This document shows, one piece after another, positions 1-6,744 of a DNA stretch of 21,745 nucleotides. This DNA is from JACPWY01 sp964603655 (GTDB taxonomy: Bacteria; Bdellovibrionota; FAC87; UBA2466). The notes beneath the pieces were generated by a model. That model made no database searches, was not told where the DNA came from, and saw only the letters and a list, made by a program, of their open reading frames with translations. The position numbers and the translations under genes were made by a program. The stretch is from contig CAZRVZ010000157.1 of assembly GCA_964603655.1 (NCBI GenBank), forward strand, positions 1-21,745. Direction: 5' to 3'. Every line of letters begins with the position of its first letter. The stretch's first letter is position 1.

Positions 1-97
1 ACCTAGTGGCCTGTGGAACTTTGTGGAACACCTTAGGAATAGCGGCAGAAGTACCGACAAGGGATTGAGGTTTCTATCTCCCTAGGAGGGGTCTATC

Positions 98-466
98 GTG
101 AAAGTTCTTATCGTTGATGATTCGGTCGATCACCGCTCGAAGCTGCGGCAGTATTTAGAAGAAATGGGCAGTCACGTTACGGAGGCGGGCAGCGGAGCCG
201 AAGCGCTTTCGATCTACGGAACGTTGAAACCCGATGTAGTTGCATTGGATCGAGTGATGCCCGATCTCAACGGACTTTCCACATTGGAAGAGCTCAAACG
301 CGTCGACCCAAATGCCAAGGTGGTGATGATAAGTTCGACCCACACCGTATCAGAAATGCTCGAGGCACGGGAGGCCGGCGCTTTGGGATTTTTGCTAAAA
401 CCGCTGAAACGCGAAAAGGTTCGTGACGTTATCAATAAACTGTGCGGAATCGAAAATGAAAAATGA
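98..466 (+). CDS. CheY-like single-domain response regulator
   Basis: This 122-residue protein is a lone receiver (REC) domain with no output domain. The acidic pair is D7-D8, the phospho-acceptor is D51 (context ALDRVMP), the switch Ser is S79 in VVMISS, and the conserved Lys is K101 in FLLKPLK. All receiver residues needed for phosphorylation are therefore present. The start is GTG, chosen because a strong Shine-Dalgarno (AGGAGGG at 84-90) lies 7 nt upstream. It sits 86 bp before the large CheA/CheX-like protein in the same direction. A role as the receiver partner of that histidine kinase is inferred from position. It could equally serve a distant kinase. Confidence 0.93.
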   Translation: MKVLIVDDSVDHRSKLRQYLEEMGSHVTEAGSGAEALSIYGTLKPDVVALDRVMPDLNGLSTLEELKRVDPNAKVVMISSTHTVSEMLEAREAGALGFLLKPLKREKVRDVINKLCGIENEK

Positions 467-552
467 GGCGCAGAGAATGAAAGTGCAGGGGGAACCTTAC
501 GCATGAGACCCTTAGTAAAATCACCACCGAATCACGCTAGCGAAAGGTCACA

Positions 553-3270
553 ATGGCCGTCGTAGTGGCGCCCGCACCGGCAGGGGCACCAGCAGCATTG
601 ATCCCTGCGATTGAGACAACGGAGAGTCGCGCCTCGCTGCCCATTGCAAATGTGCTCACGCGAGTGCTTATCCGATCGCTGTGTACGCTCCTTAAATCCG
701 AGGTAATGTTTCGAGAGATCGAAAACGCAGCCGATGCCGAAATGTTCGAGTACTGGGTCGAAGGCGTCGTAAAGGGGGAAATTGAAGGAAATCTAGGCAT
801 GGGCGTAGACAAGTCGACGCTTCGATCGCTCGCCATCAGTCTTCAGATTAAAGACAGCCGAGGGAATGTGGATCTCGATGCCGTACTGTCCAAATTGCAC
901 CAGGCCATCTGTCAGGAGCTGGAAAAGCAGTTCATGCAGGACGATTTTCAGTGTCGTCTAGGGCCCGTTACCGGCGTTCAACACAATTTCCAGTTCAGCC
1001 CCCATTCGAGCTCCTGTCTGGTGGTTCCAGTCGAGACCAAATTTGGAATTTTAAGAATTTTCTTTTCCCTGGAAGGCTCAACCGCTCAAATTCTGAAGGA
1101 GCTCATGCGCCTTGGAGGACAGTTCACTGAGCGCAAGGTTCGCGTTTACGCCTCGCAAGTCGAATCCATTTTTAGTCATGTGCGTACGCTCGAGTCACTT
1201 GAGTCGCGTCTTCTCGCCGGAGTTCACGTACGCAGTCAGATGCGGGTCGAGATTAAGAAGCTCAAACGAATTCTCCACTACATCAAATGCGATCCGTTCG
1301 AAATGGTATTCGTCCCGGCCCGGCGGCTCGTGGCCGAGCTAGCCAAGGAACAGGGAAAACGGGTTAAATTGGTGTCTCACGGTACCTGGCTGTTTCTGAA
1401 TAAGGGACTATTAAGCTACCTGTACGACCCCATTTTGCACCTCGTTCGCAATGCGGTCGATCACGGGATTGAGGATCCCAATGAGCGCGAACGACTGGGA
1501 AAACCCGCTGCGGGTTCCATCCGCGTCCTCGCGGCCTTTACGGCCTCAGGTCTTAGAATGATTATCAGCGACGACGGCCAAGGTGTCGATACGACTCGGG
1601 TACGATCGGCGGCCATCCTGAAGGGACTGGTGTCGAGAGAACAGGCGAGTGAGCTGATGTCATCGGAGCTCTGCGGGTTGATTTTTGAACCCGGGCTCTC
1701 CACGCGCGATCGTATTGACGCGGTCTCCGGTCGCGGCCTGGGGCTCGATAACGTGCGCCGATCGCTTGAGGGTATCGGCGGAACGATTCGAATCTTATCC
1801 AGCTCCCACCACGGCACGTCCTTTGAAATTACCGTTCCCTTGGATGAATCGCTCCAACTCATCAAGCACAGTTCTCCATCAACCCAATCCAATTTACAAA
1901 GTGCGATCGATGAGGATGGCGCGCTCCAGGAAGAGCTGAACGGCTACCTGGATCGCCTCGAAAAGGCGACACGCCTGCTCGAAAGGGAGAAAACGCCCGC
2001 CGCGGCCTACGAAAGTTTTCGGCTTATCCATTCCGTAAAAGGAGTTGCGGGATTTTTAGGATGGAACCGAGTGGTATCCTACTGCCATGATCTAGAGGAC
2101 CTTCTCAAGCAGGTTGCAGACGGAAAGGTTCCTCTCAAATCGACTTTGCTCGAACTGCTCGCCAGCGCGTGCTATGCGCTCAGGGAATTCTGCGGTGCCT
2201 CGGCTAACGCCAGTGCGTATCCGCTGGTCAAGATCAGAAACCTAGAGGCACAGATTCTGAGCCAGCTCTGGTCGCAGAGTCATCCCAACGAAAAGGGCCA
2301 ATTCTATTTTGGAAAATATCACCTCAAGGCGGTGCGCGATCTCGTTGCGCCTGCCAATCCCCGATCGTCACTTGTCGCTAAACCGGACAGCGACTTCGAC
2401 ACGGCGATGGCACAGCCGCTGGGGGCCATCGTGCAGTTTTCCGGGGATCGCCGGGGATATGCCGGGATCCTGATGTCCGAAGATGCCTTTATGAACGTAA
2501 TACATCCCTTTATTACCGGTCGTGTCGAGATGGCGGCCGTTCAGGATAAACTATTTGCGCTCAACGAATTTGCTCGTATTGTCGGAAGCCAATTGGGAGC
2601 ACTGGCGCTGAAGGAGGGAATTGAGCTTCGACATTCCGCACCGCTCGCCTACATTGGCTGGGGCCAGCCGCTGAAGATCCTCGGCCATCCGAGCTACTGT
2701 TATCTGTGCGAAATGAACGGACACGCCTTTTATCTGGTCGGTGACTTTGTGCTTCCGCACGACGCAGTAGAACGAGCTGTGCGCCACGAAGAATTCAGCT
2801 ATTACCCACCGGTGGTGATCAACGAATCGATGAAGCTTTGTCGGCAACAACTGAGTGAGGTTGATCTCAGCATTCGATTCGACGAGGTTGCCTCACAGTC
2901 CGATCTCATCGGATTCGACGGGGGTTTTACCGTTGTGGTCACTCTCAGCGGAAACCCATCAACGATTCTTTTCTTCAGCTTCGAATCGGCGCTCGCGGCC
3001 CATCTGTTCGAAGTGGCCCAAAAGCAGAAGGGCCAAACGCTTGCGCTTCACGAGTTTTTGGGGGAATTCGCCTCGAAAGTCTCGGCCGATCTTATCAATG
3101 AAATGGCGTCAAAGGATGTGAAGCTTGCCGCATCCTTACCCTCGGTCTTTTTGGGACAGGCCTACGTGGCCAACTTCAATCGTCTTTTTTTGACGAATAA
3201 GCTCACAGGCCTCACGCCTCGCGGCCGGTTCGAGCTTAATGTGCTGGTGACTCAGGTTGCGGACCGTTAA
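553..3270 (+). CDS. CheA-like histidine kinase/HPt hybrid with CheX-like domains
   Basis: The protein has 905 residues. After an Ala/Pro-rich start, residues about 36-190 resemble a CheX-type domain. About 220-255 resemble the CheA dimerisation segment. About 260-435 form a CheA-type ATPase: N box HLVRNAVDHGIE at 296-307, G1 DDGQG at 340-344, an F box near IFEPGLS, and G2 GRGLGLDN at 393-400. An HPt domain follows, with phospho-acceptor H493 in LIHSVKG. Two further CheX-like domains lie at about 620-745 and 775-900. There is no CheW-like domain, and HPt follows the ATPase instead of leading it as in CheA. In the first C-terminal CheX-like domain the Glu is kept (E672) but the Asn three residues later is Arg (R675), so phosphatase activity is doubtful. 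The ATG follows AAAGG at 543-547. It is probably cytoplasmic. Calls of ATPase and HPt are firm; the CheX assignments are by pattern only. Confidence 0.85.
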   Translation: MAVVVAPAPAGAPAALIPAIETTESRASLPIANVLTRVLIRSLCTLLKSEVMFREIENAADAEMFEYWVEGVVKGEIEGNLGMGVDKSTLRSLAISLQIKDSRGNVDLDAVLSKLHQAICQELEKQFMQDDFQCRLGPVTGVQHNFQFSPHSSSCLVVPVETKFGILRIFFSLEGSTAQILKELMRLGGQFTERKVRVYASQVESIFSHVRTLESLESRLLAGVHVRSQMRVEIKKLKRILHYIKCDPFEMVFVPARRLVAELAKEQGKRVKLVSHGTWLFLNKGLLSYLYDPILHLVRNAVDHGIEDPNERERLGKPAAGSIRVLAAFTASGLRMIISDDGQGVDTTRVRSAAILKGLVSREQASELMSSELCGLIFEPGLSTRDRIDAVSGRGLGLDNVRRSLEGIGGTIRILSSSHHGTSFEITVPLDESLQLIKHSSPSTQSNLQSAIDEDGALQEELNGYLDRLEKATRLLEREKTPAAAYESFRLIHSVKGVAGFLGWNRVVSYCHDLEDLLKQVADGKVPLKSTLLELLASACYALREFCGASANASAYPLVKIRNLEAQILSQLWSQSHPNEKGQFYFGKYHLKAVRDLVAPANPRSSLVAKPDSDFDTAMAQPLGAIVQFSGDRRGYAGILMSEDAFMNVIHPFITGRVEMAAVQDKLFALNEFARIVGSQLGALALKEGIELRHSAPLAYIGWGQPLKILGHPSYCYLCEMNGHAFYLVGDFVLPHDAVERAVRHEEFSYYPPVVINESMKLCRQQLSEVDLSIRFDEVASQSDLIGFDGGFTVVVTLSGNPSTILFFSFESALAAHLFEVAQKQKGQTLALHEFLGEFASKVSADLINEMASKDVKLAASLPSVFLGQAYVANFNRLFLTNKLTGLTPRGRFELNVLVTQVADR

Positions 3271-3278
3271 GAGTGCCG

Positions 3279-3926
3279 ATGACAAAGATTTCAACTCAAC
3301 CCATGACGTATCATTTGAAGCCCAAGGATTTTCGCTCCGTTCCGTGGAAAAACGGTCGGGGGTCGACGATTGAGATGGCCGTGGACACTGCGGTTCCTTT
3401 CCGGTGGCGCCTCTCGCGGGCAAAGCTCGTCGAAAGCGGGCCGTTTTCAGAATATCCGGGGTATGACAGAAAATTTGTACTTCTGAGCGGCGGTCCGATT
3501 ACCATTTCGCACGCGAGTCCAGGCGTCGCTGCTTCGCTAAGGAGCACTACCCGGAAATTACATGCCCTTGAGTCCTGCGCATTTCCAGGGGAAATCGCCA
3601 GTCACGCCGAGCTCTCCGCCCCCGCCGAAGACTTTAACCTGTTTACACTGCGCAGTTCTACTTCAGCCTCGGTCTTCCCGATAAACATGGCAGCCGACGA
3701 GGAGGTGCAGCTTCCATTACAGGCCGACGAGCACTTCGTTTACCCAATACAGGGTGATCTCAAGGTGCTCGATGCCAATGGCGATCAGAACGGCCAGGAG
3801 TACACGCTTCTCGCCGGCGATCTCTTTCGCGTGTCGCGACCACCAAACTTCGAATTGCTCAATCTCAGGCTCTTTAGCGAGTACCAGGTAACGGCCCTGT
3901 GGATCGTGATTCGAGTTTCCAAGTAA
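3279..3926 (+). CDS. HutD/Ves family bicupin protein
   Basis: About 215 residues. The segments PWKNGRGSTIEMAV and FRWRLSRAKLVESGPFSEYPGYDR are the signature of the HutD/Ves family, small bicupin-fold cytoplasmic proteins. HutD is found in some histidine-utilisation operons and is thought to modulate the pathway; its biochemical role is not settled. No hut genes are present here, so a histidine role cannot be claimed. The ATG at 3279 was chosen because AAGAG overlaps the previous stop just upstream. A GTG at 3273 and an ATG at 3303 are alternatives. It starts within about 10 bp of the end of the kinase gene, so co-transcription is likely, but a functional link is unproven. Confidence 0.85.
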   Translation: MTKISTQPMTYHLKPKDFRSVPWKNGRGSTIEMAVDTAVPFRWRLSRAKLVESGPFSEYPGYDRKFVLLSGGPITISHASPGVAASLRSTTRKLHALESCAFPGEIASHAELSAPAEDFNLFTLRSSTSASVFPINMAADEEVQLPLQADEHFVYPIQGDLKVLDANGDQNGQEYTLLAGDLFRVSRPPNFELLNLRLFSEYQVTALWIVIRVSK

Positions 3927-3960
3927 CGGCATTGCGGTAGAGGCTTGCCTGGTACGCCCA

Positions 3961-3985
3961 GCGATTCCCGCTACGCGGGAATCGC
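3961..3985. repeat. Perfect 11-bp hairpin upstream of the Y1 transposase
   Basis: GCGATTCCCG (3961-3970) is exactly complementary to 3976-3985, with C3971-G3975 closing a three-base loop TAC. No T-run follows on either strand, so it is not a standard intrinsic terminator. It lies 219 bp before a REP-associated-type transposase gene, so it could be a REP-like palindrome; no second copy was seen in this window. The rest of the 3927-4203 gap is GC-rich with no convincing gene. Confidence 0.6.
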
Positions 3986-4203
3986 GACTGATTGAGCCTG
4001 AGATCACAGTGTCAAAAAAATACCTTTCGTAATGTAGCGCCGTGTAAACGGGTCGCGGACGGCGGTTTGCGGCTCGCGGGAGGCGGCAGAACGGAAACGC
4101 GGCCGGCGGGATGTCGGAAACTTGGAAACCCTGCGCAGCGTTCGCAGGTCAATGCCGAAACGCTACCCGCCAATACTTGCCATCCCTGTGACCCGCGCGG
4201 TTT

Positions 4204-4839
4204 ATGAATCTGATGAACAGAGGTTTCTACACGTTCCATGTCTACAGTCACACTAACAATGCAAACGGCGACGCGCCCGACGGTGTAAACGAAATGCAAC
4301 AGCTCTGGAGCCTACTCACCGAATCGATCGGCCGGGCCATACGGTGTTTGGAACTCAGGCTCCACGCATTCGTGCTCATGTCGAATCACTACCACCTTCT
4401 TCTTTCGGTTCGCTCGGATTCTCCCGATCGGCTGATGCATTGGCTCGTCGACCAGGATCTCGCCGCAAGCTCGTGGCCCAGGGGACTACACGGCGATGAT
4501 CCTTTTCAGTTCGAGGCGATCACCCACCCTAAACAATTTCGAATCGTTTTTCGCTACATCGCGCTCAACCCCGTGGCTGCGGGGATTTGCCGCCGGGTCG
4601 AGTCCTATCGGTATTCAACCATTTACTATCGCCACGAGGGCATCCGGCTGCCCTTTACGCTCACCGTTCATCCGTGGGCGCGCGAGAGCGTTTTGGATTT
4701 TGCCGTCGACGACAAGCTCTACTGGCTCAACATAAGGGAACCCTATCGACCGATAGGCGGTACAAAACGAATGATGTCACGCCGCGCCTTGAATCGTTCG
4801 GGCATTAAACCAAGATTACTGGAATGGGAGGCACTATGA
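4204..4839 (+). CDS. REP-associated tyrosine transposase (Y1/HUH family)
   Basis: This 211-residue protein carries the HUH motif of Y1 transposases at H62-Y63-H64 (context VLMSNHYHLLL). The likely nucleophile is Y118 in RYIALNPVAAG, which matches the family pattern. These enzymes cut and join single-stranded DNA, and RAYT members are linked to dispersed REP palindromes. Both catalytic centres are intact, so the gene need not be dead. The domain begins almost at the first residue, and an in-frame stop (4189-4191) rules out a longer N-terminus. No clear Shine-Dalgarno precedes the ATG; M4 (4213) is an alternative. Its TGA overlaps the ATG of the next gene, which is unusual for a mobile gene. 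No insertion-sequence ends were identified. Confidence 0.87.
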   Translation: MNLMNRGFYTFHVYSHTNNANGDAPDGVNEMQQLWSLLTESIGRAIRCLELRLHAFVLMSNHYHLLLSVRSDSPDRLMHWLVDQDLAASSWPRGLHGDDPFQFEAITHPKQFRIVFRYIALNPVAAGICRRVESYRYSTIYYRHEGIRLPFTLTVHPWARESVLDFAVDDKLYWLNIREPYRPIGGTKRMMSRRALNRSGIKPRLLEWEAL

Positions 4840-5333
4840 AAACGACGGTGGGTTTAATTTTCACGTTCTTAGCCCAGGCCAGCTTCGGTGTGTACCAAAT
4901 CGGCGATACGGTTTCCAATCTGTGTTGGAAAAACGATGTGGCAGAGCAAATCTGCCTCGCCGATTATCCTAATCGCGTTCGGGTTCTCGTCTACAACACC
5001 GGGTGGTGCCCGGATTGCAACAGTGAGATGAGCGCGCTGGCACCCAAGAGCACCGAGTTTGCGAATAATCCCGTTACCTTCCTCAGCCTTTCCTCGGAGG
5101 GGTTCAAGAAGGGTGTTCAGGCCGATGCCGAGTTTCTAAAACTTTGGAAGGCCAAGCACTCGATCCCGTTCCCGGTGGCTCTATCCCCCCGTGATGTAGG
5201 AAAGCTCTTCCTTGAACCGCCCATTTACATCCCGAATGTAGCGGTCGTCGACACCACGGGAAAGCTGGCATTCAAAGAGGTGGAGCCGAACCTGGATAAA
5301 TTGTTTGCGACGATTCGCCAGCTAATTCCCTGA
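4836..5333 (+). CDS. Exported thioredoxin-fold (TlpA/peroxiredoxin-like) protein
   Basis: The protein has 165 residues when started at ATG 4836, which follows GGGAGG at 4826-4831; the in-frame ATG at 4824 lies upstream of that site and would add only four residues. An N-terminal hydrophobic signal of about 18 residues (cleavage probably after ASFG) suggests export to the periplasm. The redox motif is WCPDC (C58, C61) after a beta-strand RVLVYNTG, typical of TlpA/AhpC-type thioredoxin folds. Two further Cys (C30, C40) lie before the motif. It probably acts as a thiol-disulfide reductase or related oxidoreductase; the substrate is unknown. Its ATG overlaps the transposase stop (ATGA), so translational coupling is possible. 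Confidence 0.87.
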   Translation: MKTTVGLIFTFLAQASFGVYQIGDTVSNLCWKNDVAEQICLADYPNRVRVLVYNTGWCPDCNSEMSALAPKSTEFANNPVTFLSLSSEGFKKGVQADAEFLKLWKAKHSIPFPVALSPRDVGKLFLEPPIYIPNVAVVDTTGKLAFKEVEPNLDKLFATIRQLIP

Positions 5334-5335
5334 CA

Positions 5336-5357
5336 CCGTTTACGGACGCCGTTTACG
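5336..5357 (+). repeat. Short direct repeat CCGTTTACG, two copies
   Basis: CCGTTTACG occurs at 5336-5344 and again at 5349-5357, one copy every 13 bp, just after the thioredoxin-like gene and before the dCTP deaminase-like gene. It might be an operator-like repeat or chance; nothing else supports a role. Confidence 0.35.
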
Positions 5358-5389
5358 AATGGTAGCCCCCATGTTACGTCTGGAAACAG

Positions 5390-5911
5390 ATGATTCTTTC
5401 CGGAAGGCGCATTCACGAAGAGATCGAAAAGGGATCGTTGGTCATTGATCCGTTTGTCCCGAAACAATTGGGTCCCAACAGTTATAACCTGCGTCTTCAT
5501 GCCGATTTAGCGACGTACGAAAACTCACTGCTCGATATGAAGCAACCGCAAAAATTGAATCGCCTCTCCATTCCTGAGAGTGGCATGATCCTTGAGTCCG
5601 GAAAGCTCTATCTGGGTCGAACGATCGAGTATACCGAAACCCGCGGCTTTGTGCCCATGCTTGAGGGGCGATCTTCCATAGGGCGTCTCGGACTGAGCGT
5701 GCACATCACGGCCGGATTTGGTGACGTGGGATTTCGCGGTTTTTGGACACTCGAAATTTTCGCTCTCGTCCCGATCCGGGTCTATTCGGGAGTAGAAATA
5801 TGCCAGATTTTTTATCACGAAATCGCGGGCGCCTTTGACGAGTACAAGAGCCGAAAGTACCAGGATAACCGCGATCTGCAGCCGAGTTTATTACATCAGG
5901 ACTTCGAGTGA
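5390..5911 (+). CDS. dcd: dCTP deaminase family protein
   Basis: This 173-residue protein matches the dCTP deaminase/dUTPase-like trimeric fold in length and motifs. It opens MILSGRRIHEEI and contains GRSSIGRLGL (93-102), D112 in the loop that reads IDPGF in typical members, and E122 in WTLEIF, the expected catalytic Glu. A C-terminal YKSRKYQDN segment resembles the family's nucleotide-closing tail. Such enzymes deaminate dCTP to dUTP or, when bifunctional, to dUMP, feeding dTTP synthesis. Which type this is cannot be told. The family's SvDLRL signature reads NSYNLRL, with Asn33 for Asp, so a divergent member is possible. The ATG has only a weak GGAA upstream. Its end overlaps the oppositely oriented dehydrogenase by 16 bp. 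Confidence 0.82.
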   Translation: MILSGRRIHEEIEKGSLVIDPFVPKQLGPNSYNLRLHADLATYENSLLDMKQPQKLNRLSIPESGMILESGKLYLGRTIEYTETRGFVPMLEGRSSIGRLGLSVHITAGFGDVGFRGFWTLEIFALVPIRVYSGVEICQIFYHEIAGAFDEYKSRKYQDNRDLQPSLLHQDFE

Positions 5912-6720
5912 TGATTAACGCTAGGGCGCGCCTTTAAGGCCATACTTCCCACTAACAGCCTCACCAGTCCCGGAAAAAACTGATTGAGTATTTTTAGCAA
6001 TTTTCCATGGCCGGTAATTACGCGTTCGCGACGGCGCGCCTCGATCGCTCGAAAAATCTCTCGCCCGGCAACCGGCGTCTTCACCCGAATCCAGTCGGGA
6101 AGGTAATGCTTTGCTCCCGCGTGGTGCCGACCCAGGTTGTCCACCTCGTGGATTTCCGAGTGGACGAAGCCGGGGGCAAGGTGGGTGACGCCGATACCCG
6201 CCGGACGCAGCTCTAAATAGAGGGCATCACACAGAGCGCGGATGGCAAATTTGCTCATGGAGTAAGCCGCTCCGCCCGGCAGGGAAATATAGCCGGCAAC
6301 GCTTCCGGTAACGGCAAAACGGCCGCGTGTGGCCTTGAGATCTGCGAGCGTCGCAGACAATGTTCTTAAAACTCCGTAAACATTGGTATCGAACTGCCGT
6401 TGATAATCCGCGAGGCTGAGCTCAGCCGCATTTCCCACCACCCCAAATCCTGCGTTGGCAAAGACGGTATCGATGGTACCCCATTTCTCGTGCACCGCCT
6501 GCACCGCGGCCGTCAGCTCGGAGTCATTCACCACGTCGGCACGGATTGGAAACAATTCGCCGGGCAGCCCTTTCATTTCCCCTTGCAGCAGAGTTAGCCG
6601 CTCCAACCGCCTTGCGACGGCCGCCACCCTGCACCCGGCCGAGACATACTCGCGCGCAACCGCCGCGCCAATTCCGGAGCTGGCGCCCGTGATGAAAATG
6701 ATTCTGGATTGAGGTTTTAC
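5896..6720 (-). CDS. Short-chain dehydrogenase/reductase, no canonical start codon
   Basis: A classical SDR of about 274 residues. Read from 6720, the cofactor motif TGASSGIG is at residues 11-18, NAG at 89-91, and the catalytic triad at S140, Y153 and K157 (YSMSK). It probably oxidises or reduces an alcohol/carbonyl with NAD(P); the substrate is unknown. The first ordinary start (GTG at 6627-6625) would delete the cofactor motif, so it is not credible. Between the in-frame stop of the protease gene (6747-6745) and the motif there is no ATG, GTG or TTG. GTA at 6720-6718 lies 7 nt from a GAGG-like site (6731-6728), so a mutated or non-standard start there is the best guess; ATT at 6741 is another. 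The 3' end overlaps dcd. Confidence 0.8.
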   Translation of the reverse strand, partial: VKPQSRIIFITGASSGIGAAVAREYVSAGCRVAAVARRLERLTLLQGEMKGLPGELFPIRADVVNDSELTAAVQAVHEKWGTIDTVFANAGFGVVGNAAELSLADYQRQFDTNVYGVLRTLSATLADLKATRGRFAVTGSVAGYISLPGGAAYSMSKFAIRALCDALYLELRPAGIGVTHLAPGFVHSEIHEVDNLGRHHAGAKHYLPDWIRVKTPVAGREIFRAIEARRRERVITGHGKLLKILNQFFPGLVRLLVGSMALKARPSVNHHSKS

Positions 6721-6744
6721 GAAGCTGCCTCGAAGTTTAATGGT

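Noticed and set aside
3961..3985. Intrinsic terminator after the HutD-like gene
   Set aside because: No T-run follows the stem on either strand.
4012..4299. Open frame on the minus strand opposite the transposase start
   Set aside because: It runs across the GC-rich gap and the opposite strand of a supported gene, with no recognisable domain or ribosome-binding site.
6625..6627. GTG as the SDR start codon
   Set aside because: It would remove the TGASSGIG cofactor motif, which is encoded in the same open frame just upstream.
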